A DNA stretch of 60,652 nt, taken from the NCBI GenBank assembly GCA_949502025.1, contig CATBCG010000088.1, forward strand, positions 1 through 60,652. The letters run 5' to 3'. Position 1 is the stretch's first letter, and every line of letters begins with the position of its first letter. Both the position numbers and the translations under genes were made by a program. The notes under the pieces are model-generated. The model was not told the origin of the DNA and did no database searches. It saw only the letters and a program-made list of their open reading frames with translations. Origin of the DNA: MGBC131033 sp910585655 (GTDB lineage Bacteria; Bacillota; Clostridia; Lachnospirales; Lachnospiraceae). Shown piece after piece: positions 32,657 to 40,817 of the stretch.

Positions 32657-34096
32657 CTACCTCTTCTCTCTTCCTCGCACCAGCTCCTGAAACCGCCTGC
32701 CCCGTTCCTCAAAGTCCCGAAAAATCCCATAGCTCGCGGCTGCCGGAGAAAGCACACAAGCCTCACCTGGCTTTGTCAGTTTGAAGGCAAGTTCTACTGC
32801 CTCTTCCAAATGCTCTACCAGCCGTATCCGTCCGCTGTCAGCCAGATCCGGCTCCTTTTGACGGATTTCCTCTGCGATCCGCTTTCCGGTCGCCTCCATT
32901 AAAATAATGTTCTTTACCGGACGCACCGCCGCCAGATACCGAATCAAATCCTCATAGTCGATTCCTCGATCCATCCCGCCTAAAAGTATCGTTTCCGCAT
33001 CGGAGAGCGTATCCAACGCCTGAATCGCCGTCTCGCCAATCGTTGAAATCGAATCATCGTAAAAACGGATTCCCTCTACTGTCCCAACATATTCCAGACG
33101 ATGGGGAAGCGGCTGATAGCTTGGAAGCGCTGCCAAAAAGCCCTCTTGTATCACTCCAAGATCTCTCGCCACAGCATAGACAATTGCAATGTCGTATAAA
33201 TTATGATGTCCCAGCAAATGCGTACGATCTGCCGGTACCGGGCAAGTCTCCTCCTGATAATGGATAAGCTGATCTGTAAGCCAAATCGCCGCCTCTGCTT
33301 CCTCCGGACGCTCTCCGTAAGGATACGCTGTTTTTACCGTTCCCGCGCAGGAATCTTGTTCCGGCAGCACCTGTACGCCGCAGTACAACACATCTCCCGG
33401 TTCCTGATGACGGTAAATATTTTCTTTCGCCGCCTGGTAACGTTCCACGGTTCCATAGTGGTCTAAATGCTCCTCGAACAAATTCAGATAAACGGCTCGA
33501 TGTGGGGAACAGGAATTGTATTCAAGCTGATGACACGAAAATTCAAATACGACAACCGTCTCCGGGGTCAATTCCTCCAAACAGTCAAAGGCTGGTATCC
33601 CAATATTGCCCATCAGCACCGTCGGAATTCCGTTTTCTTTTAGCACATGGTACAACAGAGTCGTTGTGGTACTTTTCCCCTTTGTTCCGGTAATGCCGAT
33701 CACCTGTTTCCGGTATACCTGCAAAAAGAGTTCCGCCTGGGAGGTAATCGTCGTCCCGTAGTGTTCCGGCTCCTGCTCCAACACAATTCCGGGGCTGCGG
33801 AACACCAAGTCATACTCGGCAATCCGGCTCTGATAGTTTTTTCCTGTCCAAAAAACAATTTCCGGTAAGGAAGGCAACGCCGTCTCCGAAGAAGCCGCCT
33901 GAATCCGCCTCGCTTCATCTTGTATTCCGCGCCGCTCTTCCTCTAAAAGCTCCCGCAAATCGGCAATCGCTAATTCCGCTGCCCCTCCTGCTTCTAAAAC
34001 CCTCCGAAATGTTGTTTTTCCCTCTCTGCCAAAGCCTAAAATCAATACCCGCTTTCCCTTTATCCGCCGCTTTAGCTCCTCTATCAATGCTTCCAT
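32657..34096 (-). CDS. murD2: UDP-MurNAc-L-Ala:L-glutamate ligase, MurD2
   Basis: 479 aa from ATG 34096 (GGAG 9 nt upstream; the longer reading would start at TTG 34111). Mur ligase with GITGTKGKSTTT P-loop (about 135-146), FEFSCHQLEY, NLFEEHLDHYGT, LGHHNLYD, PHRLEYVG, FYDDSIS and LSPAAASYGIFRDFEERG. It is MurD-like but deviates at several MurD positions (SCHQ for SSFQ, FEEHLD for TPDHLD, DDSIST for NDSKAT), and it overlaps murL by 13 bp. In Xanthomonas, MurD2 adds L-Glu and MurL epimerises it to D-Glu; the pairing here supports the same role. The assignment depends on context. Confidence 0.8.
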   Translation of the reverse strand: MEALIEELKRRIKGKRVLILGFGREGKTTFRRVLEAGGAAELAIADLRELLEEERRGIQDEARRIQAASSETALPSLPEIVFWTGKNYQSRIAEYDLVFRSPGIVLEQEPEHYGTTITSQAELFLQVYRKQVIGITGTKGKSTTTTLLYHVLKENGIPTVLMGNIGIPAFDCLEELTPETVVVFEFSCHQLEYNSCSPHRAVYLNLFEEHLDHYGTVERYQAAKENIYRHQEPGDVLYCGVQVLPEQDSCAGTVKTAYPYGERPEEAEAAIWLTDQLIHYQEETCPVPADRTHLLGHHNLYDIAIVYAVARDLGVIQEGFLAALPSYQPLPHRLEYVGTVEGIRFYDDSISTIGETAIQALDTLSDAETILLGGMDRGIDYEDLIRYLAAVRPVKNIILMEATGKRIAEEIRQKEPDLADSGRIRLVEHLEEAVELAFKLTKPGEACVLSPAAASYGIFRDFEERGRRFQELVRGREKR

Positions 34097-35535
34097 GTGA
34101 TTGCACTCCAATCTATCTGCCGCAGCCGTGCCTGCAAATGCTTTGGCACCAGGTTTTCTTCCTCATAAAAATGCCGGTAAGGGTTCTGTTCTCCCTCACA
34201 GCGTTCTCGGTACTGCTGATACTGCTCAGTCTGCTGATAATGCCGGAACAAAAGCGGCAGATCGTAGCCTTCTTCTTTCATTTTAGCAATGGCTTCGCAG
34301 ATAGCCGTATTGATTTCATCCCGGCTGCCGACACATTCAAACGGCTTTTCCTCGGTAATGCCAATCAATTGCTCTAACAGTGGAAGCATCTCCTGATCTG
34401 CCAACATATCCCGCCCAAATATCTTCTGCAGGGCTTCCGGTCTTAAAAACGGCGACAAAATCAAATAGACGAACAGGCACTTCGGGCAATGCCCGCACCA
34501 AATATCCTGCTTGCTCCCTACGTTACAGCTCTTAAATACCGGATGATACTGTTCCAGTCTGGAAAAATAAGCTGCAATCTGATATTCGCTCCACGGACGC
34601 AGCAAACTGAAATACAGGACGCCGCTGCTGATATAAGTTTCCTCGTATTGATGGAAATCCTCCTCAAACTTAAAGCTTTTGGAATATTGATGGTTGACCG
34701 TACTTCCTGCCACCGTGCTTTCATTGGCGCTTGCCTCGTTAGAAAGCGCTACGTATCGCAGATCGTACAAATACGCCGCTAACACAGAGGAAAATGCTAC
34801 AATCGCCGAAAACGGCGTATGCCCGTTCAGATAGCCCAAACGGTTTAGTTCCAGCATCTCCGGAGCCAGTGTCCGTTTTGCTATCAAGATACGATCCTCG
34901 TCAAATCCAGCCGCCTTTGCCGACTCCAACGTCGCGCCTCTGCCATTGATCATATAGCAAACGCTTTTCTCCTGATACTCCCGCAGTAAATCCATCGTGA
35001 CAGAAGAATCCTTTCCGCCGCCGACTGGAATCAGATAACCGTCCAGGTTTTCCGTTTCTTGTTCTACATCTGTAGAGTTATTATACCCTTCATATTCTGT
35101 CTTACCGTTTTCTAGGTTCATAAACCCTTCTGGATCTAACGATATTCCATTGGTATAGAAAAATTCTCCCAGCCCGTAATAATACTGTTCTTTCCACCAC
35201 TGTCTTTGCTCTGCCGTCAAATACCCCGCCTCAATAACGACATTTGGCGGGCAGCAGGTTTTCCAGTAACTGATCAATTCCACCAGACCCAGAGAAAAAA
35301 TCAATTTTTCCATCTTTCCCTGCCCCGGTTTTAAAGCGTCTTTCCACTCCTTTTCTGCTTTTAGCGGAAACGTCCACTCCGGCTGAAAGGTAGCCAGCCC
35401 TGGTATTTCAAAGCAATAGGTGATATGCAGTCCGTCTTCCGTTTTCTCTGCCTTCCAGCTTCGATAATAAAAGGTCGGATGCTGCTTCCGCAGCGCTTCA
35501 TACTGCGCCGTCCCCGTTGTTCCATTCTGCGTCAT
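34084..35535 (-). CDS. murL: UDP-MurNAc-L-Ala-L-Glu epimerase, MurL
   Basis: 483 aa. Converts the terminal L-Glu of UDP-MurNAc-L-Ala-L-Glu to D-Glu in an ATP-dependent reaction, replacing glutamate racemase in D-Glu supply. Visible features: an ATP-pyrophosphatase-like loop PVGGGKDSSVT (about 170-180), ALSNEASANES, and the cysteine cluster WCGHCPKCLF near 355. Its ATG at 35533-35535 overlaps the pepT stop as ATGA, and its end overlaps murD2. The tandem murL-murD2 order is the strongest support. I know the pair from Gram-negative and some actinobacterial genomes, so its presence here is notable. Confidence 0.78.
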   Translation of the reverse strand: MTQNGTTGTAQYEALRKQHPTFYYRSWKAEKTEDGLHITYCFEIPGLATFQPEWTFPLKAEKEWKDALKPGQGKMEKLIFSLGLVELISYWKTCCPPNVVIEAGYLTAEQRQWWKEQYYYGLGEFFYTNGISLDPEGFMNLENGKTEYEGYNNSTDVEQETENLDGYLIPVGGGKDSSVTMDLLREYQEKSVCYMINGRGATLESAKAAGFDEDRILIAKRTLAPEMLELNRLGYLNGHTPFSAIVAFSSVLAAYLYDLRYVALSNEASANESTVAGSTVNHQYSKSFKFEEDFHQYEETYISSGVLYFSLLRPWSEYQIAAYFSRLEQYHPVFKSCNVGSKQDIWCGHCPKCLFVYLILSPFLRPEALQKIFGRDMLADQEMLPLLEQLIGITEEKPFECVGSRDEINTAICEAIAKMKEEGYDLPLLFRHYQQTEQYQQYRERCEGEQNPYRHFYEEENLVPKHLQARLRQIDWSAITWKH

Positions 35536-36776
35536 ACCGCATGTTCCCCTGTCTCTGTACTGTAAATTTCTACTATTTTATGCAGCAGCTCCACGACTTT
35601 TTCCATCGACTCCACCACGGCATACTCAAACTTCCCATGACAGTTATGCCCGCCGGTACACAGATTCGGACAAGGAAGCCCCATATAAGACAGTCTTGCT
35701 CCGTCCGTACCGCCGCGGATTGGAGAAATAAACGGCTGAATCCCCAGATCCTTCATCGCTTTCATCGCGTTATCAATCAAGTGCATATTCGGCTCTATCT
35801 TTTCTTTCATATTATAGTAATTGTCCTCGACAATCGTTTCCACCGTGCCGGCGCCGTACTTTTCATTTAAAAAGCTGCCGCAGGCTGCAAATATCCGCTT
35901 CTTTTCTTCAAATTTCTCTCTGTCATGGTCCCGGATGATATAATTTAACTCCGCTTCCTCTACCATACCGGACATCCGATCCAGATGGAAAAATCCCTCA
36001 TAACCGTCTGTGCAAATCGGATTCTGGAACACCGGAAGCATCGAGTGGAATTCCATCCCTATCAACAGCGCATTGACCATTTTATCTTTGGCGCTGCCTG
36101 GATGAATGCTCAATCCATGTACTTTTACCTTTCCGCTGGCAGCATTGAAATTCTCATAGTCCAGACCGCCCAAAGCGCCGCCGTCAATCGTATAGGCATA
36201 ATCTGCGCCGAATTTTTCCACATCGAAGAAATCAACCCCACGACCTACCTCTTCGTCCGGCGTAAAGCCAATCCGGATTTTTCCATGCGGTCGTTCCGGG
36301 TGGGAAAGTAATTCCTCTGCCAGTGTCATGATTTCTGCCACTCCGGCTTTGTCGTCTGCTCCCAGCAAGGTCGTCCCATCTGTTACAATCAACGTCTGTC
36401 CCTTATACTCCGGCAGCTCCGTAAACTCCTTCGGGCTTAATACAATGTGCTTTTCCTCATTCAGCACAATGTCTTCTCCATCGTAGTTCTCAATGATTCG
36501 CGGACGGACGTCCTTTCCGGAGAGAGCCGGAGACGTATCCATATGAGCTACAAAACCTAATACCGGAACCTCTTTCTCGATTGTAGCCGGAATCGTCGCG
36601 TACACATAGCAATGTTCCGTCAACTCTACGTCCTGGGCGCCGATTTTTTTCAGTTCCTCCACCAAATGCTCTGCTAAACGAAACTGCTTTTCGGTGCTTG
36701 GGACCTGTTCCTGTTCCTCTGCAGATTCGGTATCAAAGGACACATACTTTAAAAAACGAACGGTTAATGCAGACAT
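35532..36776 (-). CDS. pepT: Peptidase T (tripeptide aminopeptidase)
   Basis: 414 aa from ATG 36776, which has GGAGG five nt upstream; the ATG at 36788 does not. M20 metallopeptidase: zinc motifs GFVAHMDTSPALSG, LLGADDKAG, and FTPDEEVGRGVDFFD, with the dimerisation domain between. Removes the N-terminal residue of tripeptides. First gene of a three-gene unit with murL and murD2 (4-bp overlap with murL). Its place upstream of wall-precursor genes may hint at peptide recycling, but PepT itself is a housekeeping enzyme. Confidence 0.95.
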   Translation of the reverse strand: MSALTVRFLKYVSFDTESAEEQEQVPSTEKQFRLAEHLVEELKKIGAQDVELTEHCYVYATIPATIEKEVPVLGFVAHMDTSPALSGKDVRPRIIENYDGEDIVLNEEKHIVLSPKEFTELPEYKGQTLIVTDGTTLLGADDKAGVAEIMTLAEELLSHPERPHGKIRIGFTPDEEVGRGVDFFDVEKFGADYAYTIDGGALGGLDYENFNAASGKVKVHGLSIHPGSAKDKMVNALLIGMEFHSMLPVFQNPICTDGYEGFFHLDRMSGMVEEAELNYIIRDHDREKFEEKKRIFAACGSFLNEKYGAGTVETIVEDNYYNMKEKIEPNMHLIDNAMKAMKDLGIQPFISPIRGGTDGARLSYMGLPCPNLCTGGHNCHGKFEYAVVESMEKVVELLHKIVEIYSTETGEHAV

Positions 36777-36834
36777 CTTATCCTCCATTCTGCCGCCTGA
36801 TACGGCTTGTTTTTGCTGTTTCTTTCTTCTCTTT

Positions 36835-38793
36835 TTATTTTTCTTCTTCTACTTCGATTTTCCGGATTTCCTTCGTCCGGATCTCTTCGCAGATATCCGC
36901 GATAAAGTCCTTTAAGACTCTCTGTCCTTCGTCTCCCTTATAACGGCTTCGTACTGATACTAGCCCTTCCGCCTGCTCCTTTTCTCCGACCACCAGCAAA
37001 TATGGTACTTTCGCCAGTCTGGCTTCCCGGATCTTATAGCCCAGCTTTTCCGAACGGTGATCGACGGTCACATTCAGACCATTCTTGTATAACTCTGCCT
37101 CTACCTGATCGGCATATGCCTGATATTTGTCAGAAATCGGAAGCACTCGTACCTGTTCCGGGCAGAGCCAGGTTGGGAACAGCCCGGCATATTTTTCAAT
37201 CAGCCATGCCAACGTCCGTTCATAGCAGCCCATACTGGTACGATGGATGATGTATGGGCGGATTTTATCGCCGTTTTCGTCTATATAGTACATATCAAAC
37301 TGCTCGGCTAACAGCGCGTCCCATTGAATGGTAATCATCGTATCCTCTTTACCATAGACATTTTTGGCGTTGATATCTACTTTCGGTCCGTAAAAAGCTG
37401 CCTCACCTATATCCTCGGTAAACGGAATTCCCAGTTCTGTCAATACTTCCCGAATATGCTGCTCTGTCTCGTTCCAGACCTCCGGTTCTCCAATGTACTT
37501 TTCGGAATTCTCCGGATCCCATTTGGACAAATGGTAGGTAACGTCCTCTTCCAATCCTAACGTCTGCAGGCAATACTGTGCCAAGGCGATACAGCCCTTA
37601 AATTCCTCGACCATCTGATCCGGGCGGACAATCAAATGCCCCTCGGAAATGGTAAACTGACGTACTCTGGTCAGACCGTGCATTTCTCCGGAATCTTCGT
37701 TTCGGAACAGAGTAGAAGTCTCGCCGTAGCGCAGCGGCAGATCCCGGTAGCTTTTCTGGCTTGCCTTATAAACATAATACTGGAACGGGCAGGTCATCGG
37801 ACGCAGCGCAAACACTTCCTTGTCCTTTTCCTCATCTCCCAGTACAAACATTCCTTCTTTGTAGTGATCCCAGTGACCGGACATTTTATACAAATCGCTC
37901 TTTGCCATCAGAGGAGTCTTGGTTCTGACATAGCCGCGGCGTTCCTCTTCGTCCTCAATCCAACGCTGCAAAGTCTGAATCATCTTTACTCCCTTTGGCA
38001 TCAGCAGCGGCAGCCCCTGCCCAATCACATCTACCGTTGTAAACAATTCCATTTCCCGTCCAAGCTTGTTGTGATCCCGCTTTTTGATATCCTCTAAATG
38101 AGCCAAATATGCTTCCAGATCCGCATTTTTGGTATAAGCGGTTCCATAGACACGAGTCAGCATCTTGTTCTTTTCGCTGCCTCTCCAATATGCTCCGGAA
38201 GAGGAAATCAGCTTAAACGCCTTGATCTGCTTCGTACTCATCAGATGCGGACCTGCACACAGATCCACATAGTCACCCTGGCGGTAAAACGAAATCTCTG
38301 CGTCCTCCGGCAGATCTTCAATCAGTTCCACCTTGTACGGCTCCTGCCGCTCCTCCATAAACCGGATCGCCTCTTCTCTTGGAAGAGTAAAACGCTCCAA
38401 CACTGCGCCTTCTTTGATCACCTTTTTCATCTCTTTTTCGATCTCATCCAAAGCCGCCCGGTCAAAGGATTCGCAGTCAAAATCATAGTAGAATCCAGTG
38501 TCTATCGACGGACCGATCGCCAGCTTGGCATTCGGGTAGAGACGCTTGACCGCCTCTGCCAATACATGAGACGCCGTATGCCGGTAAGCAGCTCTTCCGC
38601 CCTCGTCCTCAAAAGTAAGAATTGCCAAGGTGCAGTCCTCTTCGATCACGGTTCTTAAATCCTTGACCTCACCGTTTATTTCTCCTGCGCAAGCCACTCT
38701 TGCCAGCCCCTCGCTGATATCCTTGGCAATGTCCACAATGCTCATTGGCTGTGTATATTCCTTTATAGAACCATCCTTTAGCGTAACTTTCAT
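36835..38793 (-). CDS. thrS: Threonine-tRNA ligase
   Basis: 652 aa from ATG 38793 (AAGGAG 8 nt upstream; the longer reading from 38844 has no ribosome site). N-terminal TGS domain (MKVTLKDGSIKEYTQP), editing domain with HTASHVLAEAVKRL and CAGPHL, class II core with motif 2 FRNEDSGEMHGLTRVRQFT and motif 3 HRTSMGCYERTLAWLIE, then the anticodon-binding domain. Cited strings are representative. Charges tRNA-Thr and edits Ser-tRNA-Thr. Controlled by the T-box at 39003-39262. The 212 bp between T-box and start contain a palindromic repeat. Confidence 0.97.
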   Translation of the reverse strand: MKVTLKDGSIKEYTQPMSIVDIAKDISEGLARVACAGEINGEVKDLRTVIEEDCTLAILTFEDEGGRAAYRHTASHVLAEAVKRLYPNAKLAIGPSIDTGFYYDFDCESFDRAALDEIEKEMKKVIKEGAVLERFTLPREEAIRFMEERQEPYKVELIEDLPEDAEISFYRQGDYVDLCAGPHLMSTKQIKAFKLISSSGAYWRGSEKNKMLTRVYGTAYTKNADLEAYLAHLEDIKKRDHNKLGREMELFTTVDVIGQGLPLLMPKGVKMIQTLQRWIEDEEERRGYVRTKTPLMAKSDLYKMSGHWDHYKEGMFVLGDEEKDKEVFALRPMTCPFQYYVYKASQKSYRDLPLRYGETSTLFRNEDSGEMHGLTRVRQFTISEGHLIVRPDQMVEEFKGCIALAQYCLQTLGLEEDVTYHLSKWDPENSEKYIGEPEVWNETEQHIREVLTELGIPFTEDIGEAAFYGPKVDINAKNVYGKEDTMITIQWDALLAEQFDMYYIDENGDKIRPYIIHRTSMGCYERTLAWLIEKYAGLFPTWLCPEQVRVLPISDKYQAYADQVEAELYKNGLNVTVDHRSEKLGYKIREARLAKVPYLLVVGEKEQAEGLVSVRSRYKGDEGQRVLKDFIADICEEIRTKEIRKIEVEEEK

Positions 38794-38941
38794 TTCTATA
38801 ATCTCCTTTCTTAATTTCCATCGTCTGCAAATGCCTGCCGACAAGCAGGGTTCTCCTCCTGCGGCGGGTCGCTTTAACTTTCAAAAAGTGGAATTCTCGC
38901 GCCGAGCGCGGTTGCCGAACGGCAACATCTTCCATGCGCGC

Positions 38942-39014
38942 GAGTGCGCATCCCGCCCGGAGGGCTTTTTGTATGATAGGGAAGCTCGGAGAACTTTCCT
39001 ATTTATATAAAAAA
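38942..39014. repeat. Palindromic intergenic repeat, copy 2 (thrS leader)
   Basis: Same two modules and orientation as copy 1: GAGTGCGCATCC with GCCCGGAGGGC (38943-38965), then TTTTTGTATGATAGGGAAG to GAACTTTCCTAT (38966-39014). Its distal arm merges with the T tract of the thrS T-box terminator. Preceded by a GC-rich unit at 38895-38940 (CGCGCCGAGCGCGG and GTTGCCGAACGGCAAC hairpins). Confidence 0.75.
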
Positions 39015-39262
39015 AGCCCCATATGGCTGCTTCTTCTGCACCATATGGGACGGGTATTCTTCTGCCCGCGGTTCCACCCACGTTAAATAAACCTGGTAGC
39101 GGTTTATTTCTCTTTCTTTGACGATAACGGTGTCTGCCGTGCCGTATTAGGGCCGCTCCGGGGTGGTCTCCACAAGATTCCTGTGAGGCAGTTCCAGCTA
39201 TGATATCCTATCATCCGCCACTCTCTGGTACAGTCCGCTTGCTTCGTCCCCTTCTACGCTTT
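39003..39262 (-). promoter_or_regulatory. T-box leader (Thr) of thrS
   Basis: Antiterminator core GGGTGGAACCGCGG followed by a terminator hairpin with CCATATGG arms and seven T residues (39003-39050). The 5' part contains GTGGAGACCACCCC, giving a likely Thr specifier ACC. Expected to read uncharged tRNA-Thr. Confidence 0.92.
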
Positions 39263-39267
39263 TTCTC

Positions 39268-39295
39268 ATTATAACATTCAGACTTTTTTTGTCAA
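39268..39295 (-). promoter_or_regulatory. Promoter of the thrS T-box unit
   Basis: TTGACA (39290-39295), 16 bp, TATAAT (39268-39273) on the minus strand, both perfect. Confidence 0.8.
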
Positions 39296-39339
39296 GAGGA
39301 AAATCCATGAATATTTTCCGAATATTTATAACAAGGATC

Positions 39340-39368
39340 TTGATTTCTTTTTCTTTTTAAGGTATGAT
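39340..39368 (+). promoter_or_regulatory. Promoter of the DUF1874-like gene
   Basis: TTGATT (39340-39345), 17 bp, TATGAT (39363-39368), 52 bp before the ATG. Confidence 0.6.
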
Positions 39369-39419
39369 GATATTATATAAAAATTGCTGGTTTCCAGCGG
39401 GAAGGGAAGGGGTTCACTT

Positions 39420-39797
39420 ATGAAAAACCACGTTGCATTATATCTATTAGATGAGGACACTTTGGCAAAGGTGCTAAAACAAGGTGATTTCCGTTTCAGT
39501 AATCTGACCTTTGATGAAACCAAAGCGCTGGTTACGCTTCATTCCAGTAACGAGATCGTAAGATGTTTTTCAAACGCTTACATAGAAAACATCATCTACG
39601 AACATATCGGAGTTGACCGTAACCGCTTCCAGTATCATCCGATTGAGGAGCTGAACGTAGGGGAGGACGCTATTGTATTTAAGACCTACATTACACCGTC
39701 TGCCACTCAGCCGATTATCAAAACCGACCTTGGCAACGAAGCAAAGAAGATCCAAAATATTTATGTTTACTGCCAGCTTGTCACCAGGACAGTATAA
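39420..39797 (+). CDS. Small protein, possible distant DUF1874 (ring-nuclease fold) relative
   Basis: 125 aa from ATG 39420 (AAGGGG upstream). The layout recalls the DUF1874 family (Sulfolobus virus B116 and AcrIII-1 ring nucleases): an N-terminal strand (HVALYLL), a loop leading to DETKALV, then CFSNAYIENIIYEHIGV, DRNRFQYHPIEELNVGEDAIVF. The pattern of helix, IG, xxxNR and xxGEDA-hydrophobic matches what I remember of that family, but the catalytic His of the I-G-H motif would be replaced by Asn or Ser. Strings here are split from one region. If correct it is probably an inactive or binding-only member. It has its own promoter and terminator and is flanked by minus-strand genes. Otherwise it is a hypothetical protein. 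Confidence 0.4.
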   Translation: MKNHVALYLLDEDTLAKVLKQGDFRFSNLTFDETKALVTLHSSNEIVRCFSNAYIENIIYEHIGVDRNRFQYHPIEELNVGEDAIVFKTYITPSATQPIIKTDLGNEAKKIQNIYVYCQLVTRTV

Positions 39798-39810
39798 GGA
39801 CGAATGAAAA

Positions 39811-39838
39811 AGAATTCCGCTTTGCGGAATTCTTTTTT
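39811..39838 (+). terminator. Intrinsic terminator of the DUF1874-like gene
   Basis: GAATTCCGC and GCGGAATTC pair around TTT, followed by six T residues. An identical hairpin plus T5 recurs at 39949-39973, on the other side of repeat copy 3. Confidence 0.85.
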
Positions 39839-39910
39839 GTATAAATAAGAAAGTTCTCCGAACTTCCCTATTATACAAAAGCCCTCCGGGGGATGCGCAC
39901 TTCGCGCCTA
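39828..39910. repeat. Palindromic intergenic repeat, copy 3 (inverted)
   Basis: Palindrome core TTTTTTGTATAAATAAGAAAG to TTCCCTATTATACAAAA (39828-39880, quoted in shortened form), followed by GCCCTCCGGGGGATGCGCAC, the reverse complement of the outer module of copies 1 and 2. It starts at the T tract of the preceding terminator. Confidence 0.7.
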
Positions 39911-39948
39911 AGGAAAATGTCTGCTGACGCAGACGCGCTTCGGCGCGG

Positions 39949-39973
39949 GAATTCCGCTTTGCGGAATTCTTTT
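39949..39973 (+). repeat. Second copy of the GAATTC hairpin
   Basis: GAATTCCGC-TTT-GCGGAATTC plus TTTTT, a duplicate of the terminator at 39811-39838. The two copies bracket repeat copy 3 like borders. It could stop plus-strand transcription entering ydcF. Confidence 0.7.
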
Positions 39974-40017
39974 TATGCTTTCTGTACGTTTCTGCTTTCA
40001 CTTTTCTATTGTATTCT

Positions 40018-40785
40018 CTATATATTTCCCCATAAAAAGTCTTTGATAATCGCCAGACATTCCCTGACATAATAACTTGCCATCAAAATTTGATCGTTTC
40101 TGGCTGAAAGCCCGCTCACCTGTGTCAGACCTTGCTTTGCTGCAATCCGCAGCGCCCGAAACACATGAAAGCTGTTCGTTGCAATCACCACAGACGCTTC
40201 TTCCGAGCCTCCGTCCGCCTCTATCAGCTCCTTACTGAAACGAATATTCTCCGCCGTATTGACAGAACGATCCTCCAGTAAAATCCGCTCAGCTTCCAAG
40301 CCACGCTCTATCAAATAGCCTTTCATAGCCGCGGCTTCGCTGATGTCCTCTCCGCTTCCCTGTCCGCCGGATACAATCACCTTGGCAGACGGATTTTCTT
40401 CCAAATACTCTAAGGCTATATCCAAACGATAGCGCAGCGATTTGGTAATTCTTGTACCGCGTACCTGCGCCCCTAGTACAATTACATAATCGGCATCTGG
40501 CTCTGGCTTTTGCAAAGAGGTATGAATGATCAAGACTTCTATCGAAAAAAACACCAGCAGCCCAACTGCCAAAATTCCATAAGAAATCCACTCTGCCCAT
40601 GCCGGCCATGTAACTCCACGACGTAATAAGCTCCGAAGCAGCAATCCGCCTCCAAGTCCCAAGACTCCCACTGCCAACCAGAAGTTAGCAAAAGCGGTTC
40701 TCGTCCCGGCATAAGCTGTCGTTACCAAATAATAAAGGAGGCTGACTGCCCCAGCAATCAGCATTAAGTTTTTCCATAATTTCAC
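40018..40785 (-). CDS. YdcF/DUF218 family membrane protein
   Basis: 255 aa. Three membrane segments (about 8-28, 32-52, 66-88), then a cytoplasmic or external DUF218 domain: DADYVIVLGAQVRG, KVIVSGGQGSGEDISEA, RSVNTAENIRFSKEL, IATNSFHVFRA. Such proteins (SanA, YdcF, ElyC) affect envelope polymer metabolism. The start is GTG at 40785 with GGAAG upstream. It follows the glycosyltransferase gene by 32 bp, so the two probably act in the same envelope pathway. Confidence 0.88.
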   Translation of the reverse strand: MKLWKNLMLIAGAVSLLYYLVTTAYAGTRTAFANFWLAVGVLGLGGGLLLRSLLRRGVTWPAWAEWISYGILAVGLLVFFSIEVLIIHTSLQKPEPDADYVIVLGAQVRGTRITKSLRYRLDIALEYLEENPSAKVIVSGGQGSGEDISEAAAMKGYLIERGLEAERILLEDRSVNTAENIRFSKELIEADGGSEEASVVIATNSFHVFRALRIAAKQGLTQVSGLSARNDQILMASYYVRECLAIIKDFLWGNI

Positions 40786-40817
40786 AATTACTTCCTGCCT
40801 TCTTCTCTTGCTTTCTG

